From positions 1 to 64,000 of the forward strand of contig DASUAL010000083.1 in NCBI GenBank assembly GCA_035763805.1: a stretch of 64,000 nt of DNA, given 5' to 3'. This DNA is from DASUAL01 sp035763805. Its GTDB lineage: Bacteria; Gemmatimonadota; Gemmatimonadetes; Gemmatimonadales; GWC2-71-9. The stretch's first letter is position 1. The number at the start of each line of letters is the position of its first letter. Under the pieces are notes generated by a model. That model did not search any database. It was not told where the DNA came from and saw only the letters and a program-made list of their open reading frames with translations. The translations under genes and the position numbers were made by a program. Shown here one piece after another: positions 7,655 to 16,814 of the stretch.

Positions 7655-8617
7655 GTGGGTGATCGTCGGGCCCCCGCCGTCGCCCCGGCGACGGTCGGCA
7701 TCATCGGCCCGGGACGCGCGGGCGTCGGCCTTGCACTCGCGCTCGCTGGGGCCGGCCACGAGGTCCTGCTGTACGGGCGCCGCAAGAAGGCCGTCCCGCG
7801 GCCCCTCACGCTCACGGTCGGCCCCGCCGACGCTCCTCCCCCGCCCGCCTGGATCGCCCAGGCGGGCGTTGTGCTTCTGGCCGTGCGCGACGACGCGATC
7901 CGCCCCCTTGCGGGGTTGCTGGCTCGCGCCGGTGCCATCCGCCCGGAGCACGTCGTCCTGCACCTCTCGGGGGTGCAGGGCCAGGAAGCGCTGGGCCCGC
8001 TCGTCTCTTCCCGCGCGGCGCTGGGGTCGCTGCACCCGCTGCAGACGATTGCGGAGCCCGAACTGGGGCCCGAGCGCCTCAAAGGTGCGTGGGCCGCGGT
8101 GGAGGGGATGCCGCGTGCCGTGGAGGCGGCGGAGGGCATCGCGCGAGAGCTGGGGATGCGACCGTTCCGTCTGACCGGCAAGGCGAAGGCGATTTATCAC
8201 GCCGGCGCGGTGTTCGCGTCGAACTACTTCGTGGTCGTGGAAGCCGTGGCGCAGCGGTTGCTGCGGCACGCGGGGCTGACGGATGCCGAGGCATGGCAGG
8301 CGCTGCAGCCGCTCGTAGAGGGGACGCTCGAGAACCTGACGCGGCAAGAGCCGAAGGACGCGCTCACCGGCCCGGTGGCGCGCGGCGACGTGGACACCAT
8401 CCGGCGTCATCTCGAGTCGCTCACGAAGGACGACGCGCTCCTGTACCGTGCGCTGGGGCGCGCGGCGCTCGAGCTCGCGGAGAAACGGGGAATGGACGAG
8501 GCGATGGCGGCGCAGGTCGCGGACGCGCTGGCTACTGATCTACCACTTGTACTCCGTCCGGAGGCGAGTACACAAACTCGCGGCCCGGGACGCCCGCGTT
8601 CACCTTCAGATTCTTGA
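7655..8617 (+). CDS. Rossmann-fold/DUF2520 protein
   Basis: The N-terminus has a dinucleotide-binding loop (TVGIIGPGRAGVGLALAL), and residues 150-260 match the DUF2520 C-terminal domain, with LGSLHPLQTIAEP and the KAKAIYHAGAVFASNYFVVV helix. This resembles F420- or NADP-dependent reductases of the ketopantoate/6-phosphogluconate dehydrogenase type; the substrate is unknown. It starts 1 bp after the protease stop. Its last 28 or so codons are antisense to the conserved end of lolA, so the tail (ending RPRSPSDS) is probably a non-conserved extension. Confidence 0.85.
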   Translation: MGDRRAPAVAPATVGIIGPGRAGVGLALALAGAGHEVLLYGRRKKAVPRPLTLTVGPADAPPPPAWIAQAGVVLLAVRDDAIRPLAGLLARAGAIRPEHVVLHLSGVQGQEALGPLVSSRAALGSLHPLQTIAEPELGPERLKGAWAAVEGMPRAVEAAEGIARELGMRPFRLTGKAKAIYHAGAVFASNYFVVVEAVAQRLLRHAGLTDAEAWQALQPLVEGTLENLTRQEPKDALTGPVARGDVDTIRRHLESLTKDDALLYRALGRAALELAEKRGMDEAMAAQVADALATDLPLVLRPEASTQTRGPGRPRSPSDS

Positions 8618-9209
8618 GGATCACGGTGCGCCGCTGCCCCGAGGTCTCCGTGATCTCGATGCGCCGCACCAACCCGTCGTCCCGGTCCACCCAGATCACC
8701 GCCTCCGTGTAGGGCTGGTCTGTCTGTTTCGGCACGAGCGCGACGACGTCCGCCATGCCGTCCGGCAGCGAGTCCGCGCGCAGGTAGCGCGCGTGGTAGC
8801 GTTCCCGCGGATGCTCGACAAACTGTCCGATGAGGTTCGGTCCCGTGGTGCCGACGTCCGGGATGCGAGAGCGGATCACCTGGCCGGGGGTCGTGCTGGG
8901 GGTGTAGAGCCAGAGGTAGCGGCCATCGGCGACGATGCGATCGCCTTTGGGACGGGCGAAGCGCATGGCGAAGCGGTTGGGCCGCTGCTGATACAGCTTG
9001 CCGTGCGTGGTGTCCGGGCCCCCGATCATGGGGTTCGCGACGATCTGCACGAAGTCGGCCGCGAGCGTGCGGATGGTCTGGTAGGCGGCGCTCGCTCGGT
9101 CCAGGACCGGCCAGGGATCCTGGGCGGCTAGACGGCTCGATGGATAGACGGCGAGCAGCGCCGCGCATGCGCGTCCCACAGCGCTGGTCCGACCTCTCAC
9201 CGTGTGCAC
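8532..9209 (-). CDS. lolA: Outer-membrane lipoprotein carrier protein LolA
   Basis: LolA carries lipoproteins across the periplasm from LolCDE to the outer membrane. The protein has a signal peptide, then the LolA fold: IRTLAADFVQ, a strand rich in aromatic residues (GRYLWLYTP), and an ending typical of the family, REFVYSPPDGVQVVD. The signal-peptide part AVYPSSRLAAQ is encoded by one arm of an octamer repeat array (9122-9153); the matching inverted array (9211-9242) lies just upstream of the GTG start. Its 3' end overlaps the convergent DUF2520 gene by 86 bp. It ends the long minus-strand operon. Confidence 0.92.
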   Translation of the reverse strand: MHTVRGRTSAVGRACAALLAVYPSSRLAAQDPWPVLDRASAAYQTIRTLAADFVQIVANPMIGGPDTTHGKLYQQRPNRFAMRFARPKGDRIVADGRYLWLYTPSTTPGQVIRSRIPDVGTTGPNLIGQFVEHPRERYHARYLRADSLPDGMADVVALVPKQTDQPYTEAVIWVDRDDGLVRRIEITETSGQRRTVILKNLKVNAGVPGREFVYSPPDGVQVVDQ

Positions 9210-9242
9210 TATCCGTCTACCCGTCTACCCGTCTAGCCGCCC
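9122..9242. repeat. Inverted octamer-array element, copy A
   Basis: Two 32-bp arrays, 9122-9153 and 9211-9242, face each other across 57 bp. Each is four units of an 8-mer close to AGACGGNT. The outermost 14 bp are a perfect inverted repeat (GGGCGGCTAGACGG at 9122-9135 and its complement at 9229-9242). On the minus strand the right array lies in the space upstream of lolA and the left array encodes part of its signal peptide. The same architecture occurs at 59547-59632. Confidence 0.85.
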
Positions 9243-10273
9243 GCCATCGCCGGTTCCGCCACCCGCCGCCCGATGACCTCCGCGATGACGCGCACGTCCC
9301 GCATCAGCTGGGCGAACTGCTCGGGATAAAGCGACTGCGCCCCGTCCGAGAGCGCCTGGTCGGGATGCGGATGCACCTCAACGATGATCCCGTCGGCGCC
9401 GGCCGCGACCGCCGCGCGGGCCATTGGGATCACCTTGTCGCGTAGCCCGGTGCCGTGCGAGGGATCCGCGATGATCGGGAGGTGCGACAGCTTGTGCACC
9501 ACGGGGATCGCGGTCAGGTCGAAGACGTTGCGTGTGCTCGAATCGAAGCCCCGGATCCCCCGCTCGCACAAGATCACCTGGTGGTTGCCTTCGGCGAGCA
9601 GGTACTCGGCGGACAGGAGCAGCTCCTCGATCGTGGCCGACATGCCGCGCTTGAGGAGAACGGGCATCTTCGCTCGACCGGCGGCCTTGAGCAGGGAGAA
9701 GTTCTGCATGTTGCGCGCGCCGATCTGGACGATGTCCGCGACCTCGGCGACCTGCGCAACGCCTTCGGGATCCATCGCCTCGGTGCAGATCAGGAGGCCG
9801 GTCTCCTCCCGCGCTTTCGCGAGGAGCTTCAGGCCCGGCGGCCCCAGCCCCTGGAACGAGTAGGGCGACGTGCGCGGTTTCCACGCGCCGCCGCGCAGGA
9901 TGACGGCGCCCGCGTCCTTCACTTGTCGCGCCGCCTCGAGGATCTGGCGTTCGCTCTCGACGGAGCAGGGGCCGGCGATCGTGACGACGTCGGTGCCGCC
10001 GACGGTGGTCCCGCCCGGGAGGCGAACCACGGTGTTCTCTTCTTTCCATTCCCGGCTCACCTGCTTGTACGGCTTCGAGACGTGGATGACTTCCTGCACG
10101 CCGGGCAGCGCCTCGAGGCGTGATGCGTCCACCCGGCCGTCGTTGCCCACGAGCCCCACGGCGGTGCGTTGCGCGCCCGGCATCGGGCGGGCCTTGTAGC
10201 CCAGCTCCTCGATGACCGCGACGACGCGCTGAATCTCTGCGGTCGTCGCCCCGTGCCGCATCACGATCAGCAC
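9233..10273 (-). CDS. DAHP synthase, class I-beta type with N-terminal regulatory domain
   Basis: 3-Deoxy-7-phosphoheptulonate synthase joins phosphoenolpyruvate and erythrose 4-phosphate, the first step of the shikimate pathway. Residues 1-70 form a small ferredoxin-like domain (VLIVMRHGATTAEIQRVV) of the sort that confers aromatic-amino-acid inhibition. The barrel follows, with VTIAGPCSVESERQI, ILRGGAWKPRTSPYSFQG, PVLLKRGMSATIEE, LCERGIRGF and IADPSHGTG. I chose the GTG at 10273, which overlaps the stop of the upstream MBL gene; the long extension upstream is out-of-frame overlap with that gene. Confidence 0.94.
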   Translation of the reverse strand: MLIVMRHGATTAEIQRVVAVIEELGYKARPMPGAQRTAVGLVGNDGRVDASRLEALPGVQEVIHVSKPYKQVSREWKEENTVVRLPGGTTVGGTDVVTIAGPCSVESERQILEAARQVKDAGAVILRGGAWKPRTSPYSFQGLGPPGLKLLAKAREETGLLICTEAMDPEGVAQVAEVADIVQIGARNMQNFSLLKAAGRAKMPVLLKRGMSATIEELLLSAEYLLAEGNHQVILCERGIRGFDSSTRNVFDLTAIPVVHKLSHLPIIADPSHGTGLRDKVIPMARAAVAAGADGIIVEVHPHPDQALSDGAQSLYPEQFAQLMRDVRVIAEVIGRRVAEPAMAGG

Positions 10274-11043
10274 CGCTCCGTTCCTCCGATGGTGAACCGG
10301 TCTCCGTCGCGCGCCGCCGTGACCGGCCCGGCGAACCGCGCCCCGGCGGCCCGCGCCGGGTCCGAAGTTTCTACCGGAGGATAGAAGTGCGTCAAGACGA
10401 GGTGGCGCGCCCCCGCCTCCCGGGCCAGATCCCCCGCCTGCTCGGGCGTGAGATGGATGTCGATCGCCAGCTCCTCGGGGAGCGAGCACTCCGCGAGCAG
10501 GAGGTCCGCGCCCCCGGCCCAACGGGCGAGCTCGCTCGAGGGCCCGGTGTCCCCCGTGTAGACGAGCCGCCCTTCGGGCGCCGTGAGCGAGAGCGCCACA
10601 CTTTCGGGCGTGTGCGGCACGGGGAACGTCTCGAGGTTAACCTCGGCGTCGAGCGGGAACGGCTCGCCGTCGCGCACATCGAGGATGCCGATCGGGAACC
10701 CGGGGTCGAGCAGCCACGGTCCGTATCCCTCGGCCAGCGCCTTCACGAGGCGCACCACCCCCGGCGGCCCGAGGATCACGAGCGGCTCCGCACGAGGCGG
10801 CGCCGTCGTGTACTTGAGAGCGTACACGAGCATCGGGAGCTCGCCCCAGTGGTCCGGGTGGAAGTGCGACAGTACGACGTGCGTCACGTGTTGCCAGGGC
10901 AGCCCGAACTGCGCGAGGCGGTGCAGGGCGCCCGCGCCGCAGTCCAGCAGGATCTTGAGAGTGCCGCGGCTCACCCAGTGGCACGCCGAGGTGCGAGCAG
11001 GCGACGGGGCAACCGTCCCCGTGCCTACGGTGACCAATTCCAT
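10267..11043 (-). CDS. Metallo-beta-lactamase-fold hydrolase (RNase Z-like)
   Basis: A 258-residue cytoplasmic MBL protein. It begins MELVTVGTGTVAPSPAR, has the metal motif LSHFHPDHWGELP, the metal aspartate in LVYTGDTGPSSEL and a late histidine in LVLTHFYPP. This is the plan of RNase Z-like phosphodiesterases, but the tRNA-binding exosite is not obvious, so a general hydrolase is the safer name. It begins 4 bp after the FlgD-module gene and overlaps DAHP synthase by 7 bp. Confidence 0.85.
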   Translation of the reverse strand: MELVTVGTGTVAPSPARTSACHWVSRGTLKILLDCGAGALHRLAQFGLPWQHVTHVVLSHFHPDHWGELPMLVYALKYTTAPPRAEPLVILGPPGVVRLVKALAEGYGPWLLDPGFPIGILDVRDGEPFPLDAEVNLETFPVPHTPESVALSLTAPEGRLVYTGDTGPSSELARWAGGADLLLAECSLPEELAIDIHLTPEQAGDLAREAGARHLVLTHFYPPVETSDPARAAGARFAGPVTAARDGDRFTIGGTERC

Positions 11044-11047
11044 GGCG

Positions 11048-12097
11048 TTAGCGGTGCCTCCCCCGGAAGACCATTCGCCGGAACTGAATTATCCCCCCCG
11101 CCTTCAACTTGTACAGGTAGACGCCGGCCGGCATCTGCCGGCCGTCGTCCGCGCGCCCGTCCCACATGAGTCGGGGATCGCACGTGGGGCCGCCGGGTCC
11201 GCTCCGGCCGTACCGCCCTGCGGGCAGGATCCCGGGGAACTCAGGCCCCGGGACGAAGTGCCGGACGGCGTTGCCCCGGAGGTCCAGGATCTCGAGCTCG
11301 ATCGCTGTGGTCATCGCGAGATCGAACCAGAGGCACGTGGAGTCGCGGTCGGCCGCCGGGAACGGGTTGGGGAAGTTTTGATACAGCTGAGTGGCGGGCG
11401 GCACCGAACCGTCCACCACCATAAACGCCCCCGTGCTGCGCACCAAACTGGTGTCGGGGTCGGCATGAACGACCAGCGACCAGACGTAGGGGAGGTTGCG
11501 TTCGAGGGGGCTCGGGATTTGGTAAGACATACTCCTCAGGCCCGCGACGCTGACGTCGGGGACGTCCGCGAACTGCGGCGCCGCGCGACGCACGAAGACA
11601 TCGTAGCGAAACGGGCCCGGCGGCGTGCTGACGGCCGGCGAGAGCCACGTGAGCGTGGGCTGGGCGTCGGCCGTGTTCACGCCGCCGGGCGTCGAGAGCG
11701 AGGTCAGCGTGGCCCAGGGCGGAACGGCGATCGGCCCGACGAGGCCTGTCGTTGCGCCGGCCGCCGGGGCATCGACGTGCCAGAACAGCGGCTGGCCCGG
11801 CTTGAGCGGCCGCTGCAGCGCGTAGCCCGCCGTGTCCGTCACGGTATCGACGACGATGTGCACGAGCGCGGAGTCCCGGGCGATGCGCAGGCGATACGCG
11901 ACGGGCGTGCCCGGTGGGGGCGGCGTGTCGAGCGACCAGGAGAAATCGGGGGTGACAGTGCCGAGCGCCGGGTCCACGGGCGCGAGCGGTGTGATGCCTG
12001 CGGGGGTGGCGGCGGGAGACACGGCAGGCCGCGGCGCCGCGAGCCCGGCCGGGACGGCGAGGGCGAGGAGCGCCGCGGCCCGGAGGGACCGATGCAC
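11048..12097 (-). CDS. Secreted protein with C-terminal FlgD-like module
   Basis: About 349 residues with an N-terminal signal peptide (LRAAALLALAVPAGLAA). Residues 40-240 hold two fibronectin- or Ig-like beta domains (PDFSWSLDTPPPPGTPVAYRL; ADAQPTLTWLSP). The last 100 residues form a FlgD-type Ig module: LYQNFPNPFPAADRD, LEILDLRGNAVRH, WDGRADDGRQMPAGVYLYKL. In Bacteroidetes such modules direct type IX secretion; in other phyla they are found on secreted proteins without a proven role. It starts with GTG 5 bp after the smc stop. Ligand and function are unknown. Confidence 0.82.
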   Translation of the reverse strand: MHRSLRAAALLALAVPAGLAAPRPAVSPAATPAGITPLAPVDPALGTVTPDFSWSLDTPPPPGTPVAYRLRIARDSALVHIVVDTVTDTAGYALQRPLKPGQPLFWHVDAPAAGATTGLVGPIAVPPWATLTSLSTPGGVNTADAQPTLTWLSPAVSTPPGPFRYDVFVRRAAPQFADVPDVSVAGLRSMSYQIPSPLERNLPYVWSLVVHADPDTSLVRSTGAFMVVDGSVPPATQLYQNFPNPFPAADRDSTCLWFDLAMTTAIELEILDLRGNAVRHFVPGPEFPGILPAGRYGRSGPGGPTCDPRLMWDGRADDGRQMPAGVYLYKLKAGGIIQFRRMVFRGRHR

Positions 12098-12102
12098 GAG
12101 GG

Positions 12103-15100
12103 TTAGACCGGTTCCATCTGGCCCAAGCGCACGCCCACGATCGTGGAGACGCCGGGCTCCTGCATCGTGACTCCGTAGACGGCATCCGCCGCCTGCATGG
12201 TCCGCGGGTTGTGGGTGATGACGATGAACTGTGTCTGATCCTTGAACTCCGCGAGCAGACGCACGTAACGGCCCACGTTGGCGTCGTCGAGCGGCGCGTC
12301 CACCTCGTCGAGCAGGCAGAACGGGCTGGGCTTTGTCAGGAAGATGGCGAAGAGCAGGGACACGGCGACCAGGGTACGCTCGCCCGAGGACAGCAGGTGG
12401 ATGCGCTGCGTGCGCTTGCCGCGCGGCGCCGCATGGATCTCGATCTCGCTCTCGAGGGGCTCGTCTTCGTTCGCGAGCCGCACGTCGCACTCCCCTCCGT
12501 CGAAGAGCGTTTGAAAGACTGTGCGGAAGTGCTCGCGCACCTTGCCGAACGATTCGAGGAACAGCGCCTTCGCCGTCTGGTCGATCTCGCGCGCCGCCTG
12601 CTGCAACGACTGGCGCGCAGCCACGAGGTCGTCGCGCTGGGTCATCAAGAACTCGAGCCGCTTCACCTCCTCGGCGTGCTCCTCCACGGCGAGGGCGTTC
12701 ACCGGGCCCACCGCGTCGATCGTACTCCGGAGCCGCTCGTTCTCCTGGCGCAGCCAGTCTAGGTCGCCCGGCACCTCCGGCGCCTCGGCGAGGAGCTGGT
12801 CGAGCGGCTTGCGCCATTCCGTCTCGACGCGCTCGACGAGGCCGCGCTTGCGCCCCAGGGTCTCAGTCCGCTCGAGCTCGAGCTTGTGTTCCGTTGCGCC
12901 GAGCGCATCGAGGGCCTTGCGGGCGTCCTCGACCGCCGTCTCGGCCGCGGCGAGGTCGGCCTCCGCTTTCTCCACCTGGGCCTCGGCGTCCCGTGCCGCT
13001 CCGTCGAGCGCCGCCAGCGCCAGCCGGCGCTCCTTGAGTGTGTCCTCCCACTGGGCCTGCTGGGCCGTCAGGGCTGCCGAGTCACGGTCGATCGTCGCGA
13101 TCTCTTCCGCGAGCGCCGCTCCGTGCCGCCGCCCCTCGTCGGCTTCGGCGGCGGCGCGTGCCGCGCGATCCTGCGCGGCGGAGAGCCGGGCTTCGACCTG
13201 CGCGGCCTCGACCTGCCACTGCACGCGCTGTTCGCGAGCGCCTTCCTGCTGCGCCTCGAGATCCACGAGCCGGGCGCGCTCCGCGCCCAGTCGCTCGTCG
13301 AGGCGGACGCGCTCGACCTCGTGGCGCTCGAGCTCGACGTGCAGGGCGGCGAGCCGGGCCTCGACTTCCTCGAGCCGGCGCGACAGGCGTTCGACCTGGG
13401 CGGCGGCGTCCTCCGCCTCACGGCGAGCATGCGCCGCCAGCCGTTCGGCGTCCCCCTTCGACGCCCCCGCCTCGAGCTCCTGCTGGCGCGTGCGTTCGGC
13501 CTGCTCGGCTGCGGTCGTGAACGCCGCTTCCGCCTCGGCCAGCCCTGCGAGCGTCTCCTCGAGGGTGGCGACGGCCCGGCCGCGTGATGCCTCGACGTCC
13601 CGCACCTCGAGCTCCAGGCCCTCGAGCTCGGCGCGGCGCCGCAGCGGTCCGCCGGTGGTCGGGCCGCCGTCCAGGAGTACCGCGCCGTTCCCGCGCCGCA
13701 GGGCCCGGCCGCCTTCCAGGACCTCCTGCCCGGCGAGCAGCGCGCGCGCCCATGCGGCTGCGGGGCCGTCGACCCGCAGGTCGTCCTTGAACGGTTGCCC
13801 GTCCGCCCCGAGCCGGGGGCCGGGGATGCACGGCAGCAGCACCAGCGGGCCGGGTTGCGCCTGCTCGTGCCAGTGGCGGATGGCGTCAACCGCCGACATG
13901 TCGCGCACCAGCACGGCGTGCAGCCATTCGCCGAGCAGTCGTTCGGCGAGCTCCGCGTCGCGCCGGGTCGTACGCACGAAGTCCGAGAGCGGGCCGATCA
14001 CCGCGTCGCCGAACTGTGCCTTCGCCTTGAGGAGCGCCTGCGCCGCCGGAGCCAGTCCGACGCGCGCGCGCTCGAGCTCAGCGAGTGCGTCCCGCCGCGC
14101 CGTCGCTTGCGCCAGCGCCTCTTCGGTCTGGCGCCGGACCGCCCGCCCGTGCGTCTCCTGCTCCTTGAGCTCCGCGACACGGCGGCGCGCGCGCTCCAGT
14201 GCGTCCGCCGCCTGCGCCGCGGCCTGCGTCTGGGCCGCCGCGCTCTGCGCCAGGGACGCCGCTTGTGCGGCGGCCTGGTGCTCGGCGGCGTGGCGCGTCA
14301 GGCGCTCCTGCGACGCCTGGCCGAGTTGCTGGCGCAGCTCGGCACGCTCCCGCTCCAGGGCCGCGCGCTCGCCTTCGAGGGATCGGAACGCCTCGGCGCG
14401 GCGCTGCAGGTCCCCCTCCAGCTCGCGCACCGCACTCCGCTGGGCCAGCAGGCGGTCGCGCACGTCCTGTTCGAGCGCGCTGCGGCTCGCGAGCTCCTGC
14501 TGCACCGCCGCGAGGTCGCGCGCCGCGGCCTCCCGCTCGACGGCCGCTGCTTCCCGCTCTCGGTCGGCCTGGGTCGCGCGGGCCTCCTCCTGCGCGCGGC
14601 GCTGCCCTGCCGTCGTCCGGCGCTGGCCAGCGTTCCGCAGCCGCTCGGCCGCGAGCGCCAGGTCGCCCTCCAGCCGGCCCACGTCGAGCTTCGCGTCCGT
14701 GAGGCGGTGCTCCACCTCCGTGCGCCGCGCCTCAGCGGTGTGGCGCGCCTGGACCCGTGTCTCCCGCTCGCGCTCCGCCTCGGCCAACTGCGCCCGCTCG
14801 GCGGGGAGCCGCTCGGCGAGCTCCGCGGCGCGCTGCCCCAGCGCGCCCAGCGCGAGGTCGAAGTCCTCGAGCTCCCGTCGCACCAGGGTGAGCGCGATCC
14901 CGAAGCGCTCTTCGATCATCTTGCCGTAGCGCTCCGCCTTGCCGCGCTGGCGCGCCAAGCTGCGCACCTGCGTCTGCACCTCGCTGATCAGGTCTTCGAG
15001 CCGGGCAAGGTCTGTCGCCGTCTCCTCGAGTCGCCGTTCGGTGCTCTTCTTGCGGTCCCGGTACAGGCCGATCCCCGCTGCCTCTTCGAACAGTGCCCGC

Positions 15101-15570
15101 CGCTCCTCCGCCTTTTCGGAGAGGAGCGCCTCGATCATCCTCGCTTCCATCACCACCGCGGCGTCCGCGCCGAGCCCCGTGCCGCGCCACAGATCCTGAA
15201 TGTCGCGCAACCGGACGGGGGAGCGGTTGAGGAGATACTCGCTCTGTCCCGAGCGAGACAGCCGGCGCGTGACCACCACCTCCTGGTACGCGATCGGAAG
15301 AGTGCCATCGGAGTTGTCGAACACCAGCGACACCTCCGCGACATTCACGGGGCGACGGCCGGTTGATCCCTGGAAGATCACGTCTTCCATCTTGCCGCCG
15401 CGCAGCAGCCTCGGCGACTGCTCGCCCAGCACCCACCGGACCGCGTCGGAGATGTTGGACTTGCCGCATCCGTTGGGGCCGACGATCGCCGTCACCCCGG
15501 CATCAAACGGCAGGTCCACGGCTCCCGCGAATGACTTGAAGCCCGACAGCTCCAGTCGGGTCAGCCTCAT
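12103..15570 (-). CDS. smc: Chromosome segregation protein SMC
   Basis: SMC dimers extrude DNA loops and help separate sister chromosomes. At 1155 residues it has standard length. The N-terminal head has MRLTRLELSGFKSFAG and the Walker A GPNGCGKSN (31-39). Two long coiled-coil arms flank the hinge near residues 510-640. The C-terminal head has the signature LLSSGERTLVAVSLL and Walker B FCLLDEVDAPLDD. The upstream open frame without stops is overlap with the preceding SPOR gene; the ATG at 15570 overlaps that gene's stop. I see no scpA or scpB in the window. Confidence 0.97.
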   Translation of the reverse strand: MRLTRLELSGFKSFAGAVDLPFDAGVTAIVGPNGCGKSNISDAVRWVLGEQSPRLLRGGKMEDVIFQGSTGRRPVNVAEVSLVFDNSDGTLPIAYQEVVVTRRLSRSGQSEYLLNRSPVRLRDIQDLWRGTGLGADAAVVMEARMIEALLSEKAEERRALFEEAAGIGLYRDRKKSTERRLEETATDLARLEDLISEVQTQVRSLARQRGKAERYGKMIEERFGIALTLVRRELEDFDLALGALGQRAAELAERLPAERAQLAEAERERETRVQARHTAEARRTEVEHRLTDAKLDVGRLEGDLALAAERLRNAGQRRTTAGQRRAQEEARATQADREREAAAVEREAAARDLAAVQQELASRSALEQDVRDRLLAQRSAVRELEGDLQRRAEAFRSLEGERAALERERAELRQQLGQASQERLTRHAAEHQAAAQAASLAQSAAAQTQAAAQAADALERARRRVAELKEQETHGRAVRRQTEEALAQATARRDALAELERARVGLAPAAQALLKAKAQFGDAVIGPLSDFVRTTRRDAELAERLLGEWLHAVLVRDMSAVDAIRHWHEQAQPGPLVLLPCIPGPRLGADGQPFKDDLRVDGPAAAWARALLAGQEVLEGGRALRRGNGAVLLDGGPTTGGPLRRRAELEGLELEVRDVEASRGRAVATLEETLAGLAEAEAAFTTAAEQAERTRQQELEAGASKGDAERLAAHARREAEDAAAQVERLSRRLEEVEARLAALHVELERHEVERVRLDERLGAERARLVDLEAQQEGAREQRVQWQVEAAQVEARLSAAQDRAARAAAEADEGRRHGAALAEEIATIDRDSAALTAQQAQWEDTLKERRLALAALDGAARDAEAQVEKAEADLAAAETAVEDARKALDALGATEHKLELERTETLGRKRGLVERVETEWRKPLDQLLAEAPEVPGDLDWLRQENERLRSTIDAVGPVNALAVEEHAEEVKRLEFLMTQRDDLVAARQSLQQAAREIDQTAKALFLESFGKVREHFRTVFQTLFDGGECDVRLANEDEPLESEIEIHAAPRGKRTQRIHLLSSGERTLVAVSLLFAIFLTKPSPFCLLDEVDAPLDDANVGRYVRLLAEFKDQTQFIVITHNPRTMQAADAVYGVTMQEPGVSTIVGVRLGQMEPV

Positions 15571-16814
15571 GGTGTCGTCCCCGTCCGGGTCACCAGGGTG
15601 GCCGGAACGCCGGCTCGCTTGAGTTGCGCCTCGGCTACAGTTGCCTGATCCCGCGTCTCGAAGGCACCCACCAGCAGCCCCCCGTCCTGGCCCCAGCGCA
15701 CCGCGGGGATGCCGCGTGCCCGCAAGCTGTCCGGCCTGGTGGATCCCCTGACCGCGAAGGAATACGGCGCCCACAGCAGGTCGCCCTGGCCCTTCACAGT
15801 GACGCGGCGCTCCCAGAGGGCGGCGCGCGCCGCGGCGGCCCGGTCGCGCGTGGCGAACGCGCCCGCGAGAACGCGGTACCAGACAGCGGTGCCCCGCCGG
15901 CCCTCGAGAGTGATCGGCGTGACGAACGCGGGCAGATCCTCTGCCGCAACGCGGTCTGCGAGCGCGAGCGCTTTCTCGAGCGTCCCGTACGCCGCGAGCT
16001 GCACCGTCCACGGCACCGAGTCCGCGCGCGGCGCCGGCGGCGCCGGCCTCGCGGGTGCAGCGGTCGGCGGCGGTGGGGTCACCGCCGCGGCTGGCTCGCG
16101 CTCGGCGCCGCGCGCCAGCAGCACCCAGCCCGCCGCAGCCCCGGCTGCGAGGGTCGCGGTCAGGGCCACCAGGCGCCCGCGGCGCCGGTCGGTGGGCCGG
16201 GCGTGCAGCGGCCGAGTGCCCGGTGGCGGAGCGACGGAGACCGGCGTCCAACGATCGCGCACCACGCCGAGCAGCGGAATGCCGCGCTCCAGTGCCGCAG
16301 TGACTCCCTGGCCGATCGATGACTCGGGCTCGAACCCGTCGGGCGATAGAACGATCAACCCGTCTGGAACCGTCGCCAAGCGCGCCACGGCGCCGGCCGA
16401 CAGGTATAACAGCAACAGCGCCCCTTCCACCCGAAAGCCGGCATGCAGCTTGCGCCACCGCTCGTGCCCGAACAGGTCGCCGGAATGCGTGGTGTAGGCG
16501 CCCGCCGCGATGAAGAACACGCCGTCCACTTCGTGTGCCGTCTTGGTGAGCGACACGCCGTACTCGAACGCGTCTACAATGCCTTCGGTCGGCGTGAGGC
16601 CTACAGGCTCGTGTAGCTTCGGCTCCTCGATCCAGAGATCGACGAGCGCCACCCGGCGCCCGTGCTGCGCGGCTGCGCGCGCCACGTCCCACGCGGCCGC
16701 CGCCGCCCACTTCAGGTCTCCCGTGGCGGGCACCAAGGCCACGAGCGCCTGCGCTTCCACGAGCGACGGCATCAGGTTGCCGAGGCGGGATCGCGGGAGG
16801 GGCCGGGCCGTCAT
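15567..16814 (-). CDS. Membrane SPOR protein with degenerate MinD/BY-kinase-like domain
   Basis: Residues 1-170 resemble the cytoplasmic ATPase of MinD or bacterial tyrosine kinases: GRRVALVDLWIEEPKLHEP corresponds to the Walker A-prime strand. The P-loop itself is missing: the equivalent loop reads TGDLKWAAAAA with no GKS/T. A membrane segment follows (LVALTATLAAGAAAGWVLLA), then a Pro/Ala linker and two SPOR-type repeats (about 270-340 and 365-412: VPWTVQLAAYGTLEKALAL; GGLLVGAFETRDQATVAEA). SPOR domains bind denuded septal peptidoglycan. Placement directly upstream of smc suggests a septum-linked role, which is inference. Confidence 0.75.
   Translation of the reverse strand: MTARPLPRSRLGNLMPSLVEAQALVALVPATGDLKWAAAAAWDVARAAAQHGRRVALVDLWIEEPKLHEPVGLTPTEGIVDAFEYGVSLTKTAHEVDGVFFIAAGAYTTHSGDLFGHERWRKLHAGFRVEGALLLLYLSAGAVARLATVPDGLIVLSPDGFEPESSIGQGVTAALERGIPLLGVVRDRWTPVSVAPPPGTRPLHARPTDRRRGRLVALTATLAAGAAAGWVLLARGAEREPAAAVTPPPPTAAPARPAPPAPRADSVPWTVQLAAYGTLEKALALADRVAAEDLPAFVTPITLEGRRGTAVWYRVLAGAFATRDRAAAARAALWERRVTVKGQGDLLWAPYSFAVRGSTRPDSLRARGIPAVRWGQDGGLLVGAFETRDQATVAEAQLKRAGVPATLVTRTGTTP

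Noticed and set aside
5956..8181. Very long minus-strand open frame (741 codons) opposite tmk, the S41 protease and DUF2520 gene
   Set aside because: It is a GC-rich antisense shadow, Arg/Ala/Pro-rich and without domain motifs, while the plus strand carries three well-recognised genes.
9122..9242. Octamer arrays as CRISPR repeats or replication iterons
   Set aside because: Units are 8 bp, contiguous and without spacers; the arrays are inverted and partly coding, with no cas or replication gene nearby.
12521..14929. 802-codon plus-strand frame, Ser/Arg-rich, opposite smc
   Set aside because: Composition is the mirror of the smc coiled coil; no motif and no ribosome site. smc is intact on the other strand.
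15571..16710. Possible 380-residue N-terminal extension of SMC
   Set aside because: The SMC family starts at MRLTRLELSGFKSF; the extension is frame overlap with the SPOR gene.
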